From assembly GCA_019894975.1 (NCBI GenBank), contig JAGXNO010000004.1:1-64000 (forward strand): 64,000 nucleotides of DNA, given 5' to 3'. The notes beneath the pieces were generated by a model. The model saw nothing but the letters and a program-made list of their open reading frames with translations, had not been told where the DNA came from and did not search any database. The DNA is from Promethearchaeota archaeon (GTDB taxonomy: Archaea; Asgardarchaeota; Lokiarchaeia; Sigyniarchaeales; SOKP01). The position numbers and the translations under genes were made by a program. Positions 26,459 to 34,260 of the stretch are shown piece after piece. Numbering within the stretch: position 1 is the first letter of the stretch; every line of letters starts with the position of its first letter.

Positions 26459-27037
26459 TCATAGGAATTTATCATAATCTAAATTATGAGAATGTATGAT
26501 TTTCTTTGTCATTTCTTTAAAACTATAGAGGATATTTTGATTTTCTTTTGAGGAAGTTTTTACAAATTCTTTTTCATTATGGTTCTGTAGAAATTGTTCA
26601 ATAATATACTTATCCACTTTGAATTTTTTATTATCCCCTTGAACTAGATCATGTTTAGTGCCTACTAGAATTTTCGGATGATCCTGAAGATTATAGTCTT
26701 TTAAATTATCATACCACCATTCTAATTTAGTAAGAGATTCCATATTTAATAAATCGAAGACAAGAAATATACCGTTCGCTCCACTGATATAATAACCAAA
26801 TAGTGTTTTAAATTGCTCTTGCCCCCCAAAATCCCATATTGAAAGACGAACAAATGTTTCCTCTTCTCTAACGATAAGAGGAATATCGTGAGTGTAAAAA
26901 TCTATACCAACAGTCAATTGCGTTGTTGTGCTAAAAGTATTTAAACACAATCTTCGTGCCATGCAAGTCTTTCCTACACCACCACTACCAACCAAGCAGA
27001 TTTTAAAGATATAACGAGGGGTTCTTTCTTCTATCAT
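26459..27037 (-). CDS. Rab/Ras-like small GTPase
   Basis: Eukaryote-like small GTPase of the Rab/Ras type: G1 GSGGVGKT near residue 17, a switch I Thr followed by TVGIDFYTHDI (Rab-style), G3 WDFGGQEQF, G4 TKHD and G5 TSSKE. In G4 the usual Asn is replaced by Thr, as in some Ran/Rag-like proteins, which may weaken or alter guanine recognition. The C-terminus ends LDYDKFL with no Cys, so no prenylation signal is present. I chose the ATG at 27037 (behind TGAGGAAA) over a TTG nine bases upstream. A hairpin and a TATA-rich stretch lie in the upstream region. Probably a cytosolic switch on membranes or transport; partner unknown. Confidence 0.92.
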   Translation of the reverse strand: MIEERTPRYIFKICLVGSGGVGKTCMARRLCLNTFSTTTQLTVGIDFYTHDIPLIVREEETFVRLSIWDFGGQEQFKTLFGYYISGANGIFLVFDLLNMESLTKLEWWYDNLKDYNLQDHPKILVGTKHDLVQGDNKKFKVDKYIIEQFLQNHNEKEFVKTSSKENQNILYSFKEMTKKIIHSHNLDYDKFL

Positions 27038-27064
27038 TTTCCTCAAAAAGTCCTAGCTGCATTG

Positions 27065-27092
27065 AAAAAATAATTTTTAAGAATTATTTTTT
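27065..27092. repeat. Perfect 11-base inverted repeat in the leader of the Rab-like GTPase
   Basis: AAAAAATAATT (27065-27075) and AATTATTTTTT (27082-27092) can pair around a six-base loop. It lies 28-55 bases in front of the GTPase start codon. It contains only A and T, so it is weak as RNA and may be an operator or chance. Confidence 0.3.
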
Positions 27093-27228
27093 AAATCTTT
27101 AACTCACTAGTGTTAAAACCATTATATATATCTTTTATATATACATCATAATCAAAAACTTCCCATTAAAGACATATGGATAATGACTTGATCTTAAAAG
27201 ATTTCATTAAGATTCGGATGTAATTTTT

Positions 27229-27759
27229 CTAGCTTTTCAAATTTTTAAATAGATTTAGAGAATAGTTCACAATTTCCTTTGCAACTTTTAAATTTTTCCA
27301 ATCTTTAAACTTAACCCATTTAAGCGGTTCTAATCGCTTATAGGTTTCATAGAATTCCTGAATTTCCCTCAATCTATGGTTGTGTACGTCTTGAATATCA
27401 TTATAACCACTAAACCTTGCATCGTTAACTAAAACAGAGAGAATTTTGGGGTCGTCTCCATGCTCGTCTTCAAGGATTAATACCCCGATCACCCGAACTT
27501 TAACAATACACCCAACTTCCAATGGCTCATAACTTAATACCATAATATCAAGAGGATCCTTATCATCCGACCATGTTTGAGGCACAAATCCATATTCTAC
27601 GGGGAATACAACAGAAGAAGGGATTATCCGGTCTAAAACAAAAGCTTCCCATTCAGGTTTATACTCATATTTATCTCTCGATCCACTAATAACTTCAATA
27701 ACCGCATTTAATATAAGTGGGGGGTTATCTCCAGGAGGTATATCATTCCAAAGATTCAT
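27229..27759 (-). CDS. ppa: Inorganic pyrophosphatase (family I)
   Basis: Hydrolyses pyrophosphate to phosphate in the cytosol and so drives biosynthetic reactions. The family signature is clear: VVFPVEYGFVPQTW, then SDDKDPLDIMVL with the D-x-D-P-x-D metal site, and DEHGDDPKILSVLVND with further acidic ligands. At 176 residues it is the usual soluble length. It lies 41 bases downstream of the O-methyltransferase gene on the same strand and may be co-transcribed with it. Confidence 0.95.
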   Translation of the reverse strand: MNLWNDIPPGDNPPLILNAVIEVISGSRDKYEYKPEWEAFVLDRIIPSSVVFPVEYGFVPQTWSDDKDPLDIMVLSYEPLEVGCIVKVRVIGVLILEDEHGDDPKILSVLVNDARFSGYNDIQDVHNHRLREIQEFYETYKRLEPLKWVKFKDWKNLKVAKEIVNYSLNLFKNLKS

Positions 27760-27800
27760 AGTTATCTTAATTAAACCTAGCTTAAGAATAATTTATATTA

Positions 27801-28391
27801 TTATAGTTTTCTGCACAATAATTCTCCTTTCCCTATTGGCACTACAAGAGCATCTAAACGTTGATCGGAAAGGGCTTTATCTATCATAGGCTTCAAAGTT
27901 TCATAATGGTTAATTGCATTGTCAGCGATCAATAATCCTCCTTTAACCATATTTGGGATTACTAAATCATAACATTCTTCATAAACCTCTTTTTCTGCGT
28001 CTAAAAAACAAAATGAGATATTTTTTATATCTATTAAGTAATCCCTTGCATCACCTTCAATTAACTCAACATAACCTTCCATATTTGTTTGTCTAAAAGT
28101 TATCTTTGCCTTGTTGATTTTTTCTTGTAAGATTTCGAATGTTGTTACTTTACTTCCAATTAGTTTACAAGTAAGAGCAATCCATAGAGTAGAGTAACCC
28201 GCACTTGTCCCAATTTCAATAAATTCACCTTTAGGAGCAGAAGCCGCTAATATTGAAATAAATTTACCAGTTTCTGGGGGTATTTGACGTAATCTTTTTA
28301 ATCTTGGTGTTCCATCAATCCTGTCTTTTGAATCCATATCTTCTAGATCTTCCATTCTCTGTTTTACATTTTCAGGTATATTATGAAACAT
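27801..28391 (-). CDS. Class I SAM-dependent O-methyltransferase (catechol-OMT-like)
   Basis: The SAM-binding motif I is [18 protein letters not shown], followed by [15 protein letters not shown] (motif II acidic residue), EGDARDYL and [19 protein letters not shown], the divalent-metal/acid motif of the OMT_3 family. At 196 residues it is typical of small bacterial and archaeal catechol-O-methyltransferase relatives. Substrate unknown. It follows a very short minus-strand gene and the ATC-hydrolase-like gene, and precedes the pyrophosphatase gene, so the four may be one transcript. Confidence 0.88.
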   Translation of the reverse strand: MFHNIPENVKQRMEDLEDMDSKDRIDGTPRLKRLRQIPPETGKFISILAASAPKGEFIEIGTSAGYSTLWIALTCKLIGSKVTTFEILQEKINKAKITFRQTNMEGYVELIEGDARDYLIDIKNISFCFLDAEKEVYEECYDLVIPNMVKGGLLIADNAINHYETLKPMIDKALSDQRLDALVVPIGKGELLCRKL

Positions 28392-28438
28392 TTTATATTT
28401 TCTCTTTCCCCATTTTTCTTTTTTTTAATTATGAATGT

Positions 28439-28606
28439 TTACGGAAAAACCTTCCATATGACCCCATCGGGTCGCTTACTCCCTTCTCGAAAGATACTTC
28501 TAAATGACTCACTTCTTTCTTTCTTAAAGACATTTTCAAACATAGTTTTTAGATTCTCTTGTTTTCTCTCGTCTTTCTTTTCACTCATCACTAACTCAAC
28601 TATCAT
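28439..28606 (-). CDS. Very small hypothetical protein (55 aa), tightly coupled to the gene upstream
   Basis: An ATG two bases after the TAA of the ATC-hydrolase-like gene opens a 55-codon frame (MIVELVMSEKKDERKQENLK..., ending GVIWKVFP-stop at 28439). It is charged and Lys/Glu-rich, unlike the opposite-strand frames of the same region, and fills the gap before the methyltransferase gene. A second ATG at 28588 gives a 49-residue form. No family is recognised; the tight spacing is the main support. Confidence 0.5.
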   Translation of the reverse strand: MIVELVMSEKKDERKQENLKTMFENVFKKERSESFRSIFREGSKRPDGVIWKVFP

Positions 28607-28608
28607 AT

Positions 28609-29349
28609 TTATGGAATCAGACTTTTATTGAATTCTGGTAGGTCGTCTGGTGGCCATCCTCTGGAAGTTTTATAGTTTTTTACATATCTATGGTCACACA
28701 TAGGAGCACCAAATCCCAAGCTTTGAGTACGAGAAAATCCAAATCCTAAAATATTTGCTTCAGAAAAGTCAGCTAAACAAAAAAACGGAACAAATCTTTC
28801 ATCATCTAATCTTTTTAAGACTTTATAAAATCCACATTCATGAAAATTAAAACCCCACTCAAAAGTTTTCCCGTCACCTTCGATATAATCCGAAACCCAA
28901 TCATCTGGATAGTTCTTTAAATTAGAAATTTCACATTGTTTTTTTGCCCAGTCCATATAGGACGATTCAAAGGGATACTGAGCGGGATCTTTACCAATTT
29001 TCTCCAATCGTCTTTTTCTGATTGTATTATTTATATCTCGGAATTCATAATAAAATTCTCCAATATCTCGAAGAGAAAATCCTTCCTTTTCTAAGACCCG
29101 AAACATTGCGAGACTAGACATTCCCCCAACAAGTAATGTGTTAAAGGGGTTTTTAGTTCCACCAATATAAGGTATTTCGGGAATTAATTTCTCATACTCT
29201 ACTTTCATTTCATCGAATAATTCATTGATTTTATCATTAGGAAACTTTTTTTTAAGGACATCACTCGCAACCTCTATGTGTTTAGTAAAATCTTTCATCA
29301 ATTTTGGTTTTCTTTTGATATAATAATCTTTTACTATTTTAACAGCCAT
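28609..29349 (-). CDS. L-2-amino-thiazoline-4-carboxylate hydrolase-like protein
   Basis: The C-terminal pattern FHECGFYKVLKRLDDERFVPFFCLADF, followed by FGFSRTQSLGFGAPMCDHRY, matches the ATC_hydrolase family, where a conserved Cys and a late G-x-x-x-C-D-x-x-Y are the marks. The N-terminal half is helical. Known members hydrolyse a thiazoline ring on the way to L-cysteine in Pseudomonas, but the family is broad in anaerobes and archaea and many members are of unknown role. The ATG at 29349 has GGTGA 11 bases upstream; a TTG and a GTG further up are possible. It heads a minus-strand run of closely spaced genes. Confidence 0.78.
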   Translation of the reverse strand: MAVKIVKDYYIKRKPKLMKDFTKHIEVASDVLKKKFPNDKINELFDEMKVEYEKLIPEIPYIGGTKNPFNTLLVGGMSSLAMFRVLEKEGFSLRDIGEFYYEFRDINNTIRKRRLEKIGKDPAQYPFESSYMDWAKKQCEISNLKNYPDDWVSDYIEGDGKTFEWGFNFHECGFYKVLKRLDDERFVPFFCLADFSEANILGFGFSRTQSLGFGAPMCDHRYVKNYKTSRGWPPDDLPEFNKSLIP

Positions 29350-29367
29350 TTTTACATGCTTCACCAA

Positions 29368-30023
29368 TTTTATATTAATTTATGGATTAAGATTAGATCA
29401 AAATTATGATTCTTTCCTTTTTAAAATTGACTATTCTGTCTCGGAAGGTTAGTTATTCAAATGTTTTATGTAAACTTTAAAAAAGAGAATATGGAAGCAC
29501 ATGTCCATGATTTTATTCTATACAACCAGAATTCACAATGAATTTATAGTTTTCTTTAGTCTTATTCAAATCATTTCCAGAACAGGCTAATTGACAAAAA
29601 CCAAAAGTAAGTCTAAAATCTTCTGCAGTTTTATCATTTTCGTGGATTTAAAAATTTTCGTGGACAAAAAACAAAAAAAGTAACCTTGGTTATACATAAG
29701 AATTACATAATCCTTTTTTTTTCTTACATAAGTTTTACATAAATCAGAAATTATGCTTAACTTTCGATTATCTAAAAATCAGGCTTTAAATCTTTAAGGT
29801 CAATTCTTCTTTATTTAAAATTGACTTTTAATAATGGCTTTATTGTCAGGAGGTTAAATTAACAAAAATACCAATAAATTTCTTTCCTAACTTCCTTAAA
29901 GCCACTTTCGCAAAGTCACCCCCCTCATCCTTTTTAAAAGACTTAAAATATTAAATAATACTTCAATGTGAAGATTCCCAACATAAAATTTAATAAAAAT
30001 CATACAAGAAATCAGTGTAAATT
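29368..30023. other. Gene-poor interval of about 650 bases
   Basis: No confident gene. It holds a tandem pair of 18-base repeats (29693-29742) and an 11-base direct repeat ATTTTCGTGGA (29636-29646 and 29654-29664, period 18). It also holds a minus-strand 45-codon open segment (29647-29513) with protein-like content (KTAEDFRLTFGFCQLACSG) but no start codon, and an AGGAGG (about 29849-29854) with no start behind it. A C-rich patch lies at 29920-29935. It could be a regulatory region plus a gene relic; no structured RNA was recognised. Confidence 0.5.
29693..29742. repeat. Two near-identical 18-base repeats, operator-like
   Basis: TACATAAGAATTACATAA (29693-29710) and TACATAAGTTTTACATAA (29725-29742) differ at two central bases and start 32 bases apart. 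Inside each, ACATAA recurs after 11 bases, so four ACATAA copies are spaced 11, 21 and 11 bases, close to whole turns of the DNA helix. This geometry fits cooperative binding of a protein to one face of the DNA. The nearest start downstream is 30024 (+). Confidence 0.45.
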
Positions 30024-30296
30024 ATGGGAGATATTAAAGAAACAGCAGATGTGGTAAAGGATTCACTAAAGGGAGTATCTAATAAGAAAAAATTTAGAAA
30101 ATTAATTGATAATATGATTTTCGCTATAGAGACTAGAACTGTGAGTAAATATTTTCTTTACAAATTTAGGATTCTGGAAGAATTAGCTCCACTTATTGAT
30201 TTAAAACGAAAAAAAGATCAAGAATATCTAGGGAAGTATAAAAAAGTAAAAAAATATTACAAAACTCATTATAAGGAAATTGCTCAAGCACTTTAG
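30024..30296 (+). CDS. Small basic hypothetical protein (90 aa)
   Basis: ATG-started, helical, Lys-rich protein (VSNKKKFRKLIDNMIFAIE, then DLKRKKDQEYLGKYKKVKK) without Cys, membrane span or known motif. The high positive charge suggests nucleic-acid or acidic-partner binding. It is isolated, with the gene-poor interval upstream and the convergent VWA gene 13 bases downstream. Not recognised. Confidence 0.5.
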   Translation: MGDIKETADVVKDSLKGVSNKKKFRKLIDNMIFAIETRTVSKYFLYKFRILEELAPLIDLKRKKDQEYLGKYKKVKKYYKTHYKEIAQAL

Positions 30297-30309
30297 GCTA
30301 GATTATCTA

Positions 30310-31242
30310 TTATGTATGAGATAGCAACTCAATCAGCGCTCTTGGTATTTCTTTATAGTCATTTACAGCATAAAATTTACCCCTACCTGCCTTTGCTATT
30401 TCTTGGCATACTCTGATACCTTGCATCGCATCATTTTCTGCTGGCATCCCTATGACATGTAATTTAGGATATTTCTTTGCAATTTCAACTGGATCACCAC
30501 CTCTATTAAAATTCCCATCAGAAATTAGAATTCCAAAGCGACTCTTCCTATTCTCTCTTGTCTTATCCAATTCTTTTAATCCTTTTTCTAATCCCATTTG
30601 AATATTTGTAAAACCAACAGCTTCTGAATCTAAAATATCATCAATAATTTTTATTACTTGCTTCTTCTGATTAATTTTTTTTAAAACCATTGCAGTTGAA
30701 TTGAATAATACTATTGCATAATCCTCCTTTTCTAAATTATAAGCTAACACTGAGCTTGTAAGGGCAGCATTTAACAACAGACGACCATACATACTACCAC
30801 TAGTATCTAAAATTAATACAACTTTACGCTTTTGGCGTTTTCTTACCACACCAAAAATATCTTTATAACTCAAATTTTTTTCGTGTATTTTTAAAGGATT
30901 ATGTTGGATTGTCTCATCTAAACTAAATTCAGACATACCCATCTTGTAAAAAGGAACAGACCTCATGTATTGTCCTCTTATTCCTTTACTCGATATTTTT
31001 AATGACAACTTTAAAATACTTTGGCGAGCTAAACGTCTAAAAATGAATTTATATTTTTCTGAGATAGGACGTCTAATGAAAAAGTAAATTTCTGGCATAA
31101 AATCTCCAGATTCTCTTGCTTTTTCCGCGAAAAATTCAACACCCTCTTCCGTGTCTAACATATCTGTAGCTGCATAGACGTTTGCTTTGAGTAAACCTAT
31201 TATGGCTTCGAGATTTTTGTGTTGTATCGCTAAATAAGTCAT
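30310..31242 (-). CDS. VWA-domain protein, partner of the MoxR ATPase
   Basis: The C-terminal half is a von Willebrand factor A domain with a complete MIDAS: VLILDTSGSM (D-x-S-x-S), the Thr in AVGFTNIQMGLEKG, and GILISDGNFNRGGD. The N-terminal part is helical and basic (FIRRPISEKYKFIFRRLARQ). With the adjacent MoxR ATPase it forms the classic MoxR-VWA pair, which acts as a metal-insertion or complex-remodelling chaperone. The called start is the first ATG, but coding-like sequence runs on upstream to the MoxR stop codon (next entry), so the true protein is probably about 370 residues. Confidence 0.88.
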   Translation of the reverse strand: MTYLAIQHKNLEAIIGLLKANVYAATDMLDTEEGVEFFAEKARESGDFMPEIYFFIRRPISEKYKFIFRRLARQSILKLSLKISSKGIRGQYMRSVPFYKMGMSEFSLDETIQHNPLKIHEKNLSYKDIFGVVRKRQKRKVVLILDTSGSMYGRLLLNAALTSSVLAYNLEKEDYAIVLFNSTAMVLKKINQKKQVIKIIDDILDSEAVGFTNIQMGLEKGLKELDKTRENRKSRFGILISDGNFNRGGDPVEIAKKYPKLHVIGMPAENDAMQGIRVCQEIAKAGRGKFYAVNDYKEIPRALIELLSHT

Positions 31243-31422
31243 ATTTTTAATGGTTTGATAATCGAGAGTATTAGAAAGATGTCTATAATAATCTGGTTTC
31301 TTTCTTTTCTTCCGAATTATTTCATACTCTAGAATCTCTTTATCAGGGCGACTTTCAGTAAGTCTTACATGCAGCCTTTTCTCAATCTCATCGGATTCTT
31401 CCTCTGAGAAATCATCGATTAT
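31243..31422 (-). other. Probable N-terminal coding extension of the VWA protein, lacking a canonical start
   Basis: In frame with the VWA gene this stretch reads, in pieces, IDDFSEEESDEIEKRLHVRL, TESRPDKEILEYEIIRKK and RKKPDYYRHLSNTLDYQTIK, clearly protein-like and without stops. It contains no ATG, GTG or TTG. An ATA (31422-31420) and an ATC (31419-31417) overlap the TAA of the MoxR gene (31421-31419), in the position where an ATGA overlap would be expected. The open frame reaches a TGA at 31500-31498. Non-canonical initiation or a sequencing error would both explain it. Confidence 0.6.
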
Positions 31423-32309
31423 TGAAAATCTGATTGATTTAAAACCGCTAGTGTAATATTTGTAATAACTTCCTTTTTGGACTGGGTTAATCCATCCTCA
31501 AGTTCAATCTTATTATACAGAGACATAACGGCAGCTTCAACCCAGTTACTTGTACTACTATTATTTTCATATTGATTTATCAAAGTCGCCATATCTATTG
31601 CTCCTCTAATAGAACTACCTCTATGTATTGCTGTATTGTGTCTAGTTGCGTGAATAATTTTTTGAGATAATGATGCTATTTTGTCGGCACTAAACGTTGT
31701 AGTATGATCTAAATCCGCTTCTTGCTTGATAATTAGAATTTCTTCTTCTGGTTGTTGATACGTAAGATTTATCCATATAAATCTATCCACTAATGCTTCT
31801 CCTAATACTGTAACTCCAACATGTGCTTCGGGATTTTGAGTAGCAACTACAAAAAAGTCTTTATGGGCTTTAATGGTTTTTAATTTTGGGATTTCTAATA
31901 GCCCTTCATCTAATGAAGTTAGCAAGGAGTTCTGTGTATTTTCTGGCATTCGATTTATTTCATTTATAAATAAACACCCTCCATTTAGCATGGCTAAAGC
32001 TAATGGTCCATATTTATAAGAATCTTCAGTGTATCCCTGAGCAATTACAAGAGGAGGTTCAAAATATCCTACAAGGTTATGGGGTAACAATTCTTCACTA
32101 CAGTCGACTCTATAAAAATTTGAATTATTAGAACCGTAATACTCAGCAATAGCTCGAGCTAATGTAGTTTTACCCACACCAACATTCCCTTCTAATAAAA
32201 TATTACGTCCTACTGAATGAGCTAATACAATTTGTTTTAACTCTTCTGATCTGCCAATGATTTTAAATTTATCTTGTATTTCTGTTACAATTCTGGTCGT
32301 CTCAACCAT
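31419..32309 (-). CDS. MoxR-family AAA+ ATPase
   Basis: Walker A is GNVGVGKTT (residues 41-49), Walker B GGCLFINEINRM at about 108-119, sensor 1 VVATQNPE, an arginine-finger region EALVDRF, and sensor 2 near RGAIDMATL. MoxR ATPases act as chaperones that load cofactors or metals or remodel complexes together with VWA proteins. Here the VWA gene follows directly, and the FTR1 iron permease gene lies 111 bases upstream on the same strand. A role in metal-centre assembly linked to iron is therefore an inference from context. At 296 residues the length is standard. Confidence 0.93.
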   Translation of the reverse strand: MVETTRIVTEIQDKFKIIGRSEELKQIVLAHSVGRNILLEGNVGVGKTTLARAIAEYYGSNNSNFYRVDCSEELLPHNLVGYFEPPLVIAQGYTEDSYKYGPLALAMLNGGCLFINEINRMPENTQNSLLTSLDEGLLEIPKLKTIKAHKDFFVVATQNPEAHVGVTVLGEALVDRFIWINLTYQQPEEEILIIKQEADLDHTTTFSADKIASLSQKIIHATRHNTAIHRGSSIRGAIDMATLINQYENNSSTSNWVEAAVMSLYNKIELEDGLTQSKKEVITNITLAVLNQSDFQ

Positions 32310-32420
32310 GATTTTATTAATTATTTATTTCTATAATAGTTTTAGTTTATACAAGATAGTAGCATAAAATAAAAAAGAAGGTATCTTATTATATAATAGA
32401 ATAGATTAGCTTATGTAATC

Positions 32421-33356
32421 TTATCTGGGATAAAGATTTATCTCGTCTGTTTTTTCAAAAGAAGATTTAGGTAATTCTATTATAGGTATTGAATTCTTTT
32501 TCCAAAGTTTCCAAGATATAAATCCTATAAGAATTAATAGTGACGGATATATAATAATTTCCAATAAAGCAGGATTAGCATTATAGCCAAAAAGTGCCTT
32601 TAACAATGATCCAATTATTTCAAGCCATACAGGAGTTGATGGATTTCCATCAGGAAATGATTCTGGTAAAATATGTTTTATGTTCCAAACCTCATTGATT
32701 ATGGGATTAATAACACCCGCTTCTATAAATTCATGGATACCATAAGTAATCAACCCTGCAGCAAATAATATAAGCATCATATTTGTTACTTTAAAGAATT
32801 TTGACAAATTAACTGTTCTTATTCCATAAAAGGTTAAAATACCAATAAGGACTGATATTGTTATACCTATAATAGAACCAAATATGCTTACAAATGGGTC
32901 GATTGATCCAATTGATGTTGCTCCCGTTAACAATAGTACTAACTCAATACCTTCTCTTATGATAATAATGTATGTTAAAATTGAAATAGAAAATACTTTT
33001 TGGCGATTTATTGATTGTTCTATTTTATCCTCTAAACTTTCCCGCATTTTTGGACCTTCTTTACTTACCCATAATACAAGAGTTACAATAAACAAACCAG
33101 ATATAATAAATGTAAATCCCTCGAAAATTTTTTCTAAAAGTCCTGAAAAACCCCCATAAATACTAGAAAAAACAATTGCAAAGAGAATACTTGAAAATAT
33201 TGCTAACACCGAGCCTAAATATATATATCTATTGTATTGTTTTTGATTTGTTTTTCTTAGATACAATAATAAGATTACAACTACTAATGTTGCTTCTAAT
33301 CCTTCTCTAAAAGCTAAAAACATAGGAGATATTAAATCAATATATGTAGCCATCAT
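32421..33356 (-). CDS. FTR1/EfeU-family high-affinity iron permease
   Basis: Seven predicted membrane spans and the two diagnostic R-E-G-x-E motifs: FREGLEATLVV in the first helix and IIREGIELVLLL in the fourth. The Glu residues bind iron during transport. At about 311 residues it has the size of the membrane part of EfeU/FTR1. I place the start at the ATG at 33356 (MMATYIDLISPMFLAFREG) rather than at the TTG at 33368. No cupredoxin or peroxidase partner (EfeO/EfeB) and no multicopper oxidase is adjacent, so the mode of action in an anaerobe is open. An imperfectly understood palindrome lies just upstream. Confidence 0.92.
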   Translation of the reverse strand: MMATYIDLISPMFLAFREGLEATLVVVILLLYLRKTNQKQYNRYIYLGSVLAIFSSILFAIVFSSIYGGFSGLLEKIFEGFTFIISGLFIVTLVLWVSKEGPKMRESLEDKIEQSINRQKVFSISILTYIIIIREGIELVLLLTGATSIGSIDPFVSIFGSIIGITISVLIGILTFYGIRTVNLSKFFKVTNMMLILFAAGLITYGIHEFIEAGVINPIINEVWNIKHILPESFPDGNPSTPVWLEIIGSLLKALFGYNANPALLEIIIYPSLLILIGFISWKLWKKNSIPIIELPKSSFEKTDEINLYPR

Positions 33357-33364
33357 TATTATGC

Positions 33365-33385
33365 TCAAATATTTACTTTATTTGA
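33365..33385. promoter_or_regulatory. Palindrome upstream of the iron permease gene
   Basis: TCAAATA (33365-33371) and TATTTGA (33379-33385) form a perfect 7-base inverted repeat with a 7-base spacer, 9 bases from the chosen ATG. The size and place would suit a metal-responsive repressor, but it is AT-rich and a single copy. Confidence 0.3.
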
Positions 33386-33596
33386 ATAATAATTTCAAGA
33401 AATTTAAAGATTTTAGTTATGTCTAATAAGAATGAATTAAATTTTTATTTTGAAAAAGAAGTGATTTAATGTTTTTAAAAAGTAATTATAAAAAAATAAG
33501 CTATTTCAACAATTTTAGCATATTAAGAACTTATTTTGTAAATAGTTTCACTTTAATTTGATATTATTTTTTCAAACCTTCTTATGTCCGCAAACA

Positions 33597-34151
33597 TCAC
33601 TTTTCTTTATTGATTAAATACTGAATATGCCCTAATTCGGGAATAATTATATTTTTTAATGCCACAATTATAGCATTTGCGGACTGTGGTAACAAAAATA
33701 TAGCTTTACTTTTTTTCTTACTGTAAAGAATACCTGCAGTTGCTCTCGATAACATAGTCGAAGATCCAATTTCATTGAAAGACAGAGATCTAAACAATTC
33801 TCCAAATCCATCAAATTTTTTATATAAACGTGGTTCTAAGGTCTCATATGTGATATCATTGACCGCTAATCCCGTACCACCACTAAATATTATAGAATCA
33901 ATCATCTTTTTTTTCATAACTCTTATTAAAACTTCATTAATGTAATCTTCTGAATCTGGAATAATTTCTGTGTAAACTAATGAAATTGACAGATCTTTCT
34001 TTAGGAATTGTTTTACTTCTGGAATTATTTTATCAGAACTTTTTTTTTTTGATATAATCTCATTAAATTTCCTAGTATTTACTACTATTAATGCCAAATT
34101 CGTCTTTTTTAGTATTTCTAACTTATAATCTTCTGATACGGTTTCGGTCAA
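33597..34151 (-). CDS. Diverged MoaB/MogA paralogue with altered active-site loop
   Basis: Closely related to the moaB at 35.5-36.1 kb: the C-terminal IIIPELGHIQYLINKE and many internal blocks are identical. MoaB/MogA adenylylates molybdopterin. Here GGTG is kept, but GGTGLSPKD has become GGTGLAVND and the late LPGSPNAV has become LPQSANAI, losing the Gly and Pro of a loop conserved in the family. It may be a non-catalytic subunit or an early pseudogene, although the frame is intact. It starts with TTG and follows a relic of a moaD gene. It is the last gene of the moa run. Confidence 0.8.
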   Translation of the reverse strand: MTETVSEDYKLEILKKTNLALIVVNTRKFNEIISKKKSSDKIIPEVKQFLKKDLSISLVYTEIIPDSEDYINEVLIRVMKKKMIDSIIFSGGTGLAVNDITYETLEPRLYKKFDGFGELFRSLSFNEIGSSTMLSRATAGILYSKKKSKAIFLLPQSANAIIVALKNIIIPELGHIQYLINKEK

Positions 34152-34209
34152 ATTCTTCTCTCTCCGTTTTTTTATATATTTATATCGGCAGAGATTATAA
34201 TTTAGTGTA

Positions 34210-34260
34210 TTATCCTCCAGATACAGGCATTAAAAAAACAATTATCAACGATTTTAGAAG
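34210..34260 (-). pseudogene. Relic of the 3' end of a second moaD
   Basis: Immediately behind the TAA of moeA, in the same frame, 16 codons read LLKSLIIVFLMPVSGG and stop at 34212-34210. The last eight residues FLMPVSGG are identical to the end of the intact MoaD (37817-38101). On the DNA level the sequence CCTCCAGATACAGGCATT closely matches CCTCCGGACACTGGCATT of moaD. No start codon or N-terminal part remains, so this is a fragment of a duplicated moaD in front of the second moaB. Confidence 0.8.

Noticed and set aside
27105..27112. CACTAGTG palindrome upstream of the Rab-like GTPase
   Set aside because: Eight-base palindromes occur by chance, and no second copy was seen.
29461..29541. 26-codon plus-strand frame MFYVNFKKENMEAHVHDF and on
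   Set aside because: Very short, no ribosome site, and it overlaps the more protein-like minus-strand segment.
33475..33567. 30-codon frame MFLKSNYKKISYFNNF and on between the FTR1 and moaB-like genes
   Set aside because: Short, no ribosome site, and rich in codons expected from AT-rich non-coding DNA.
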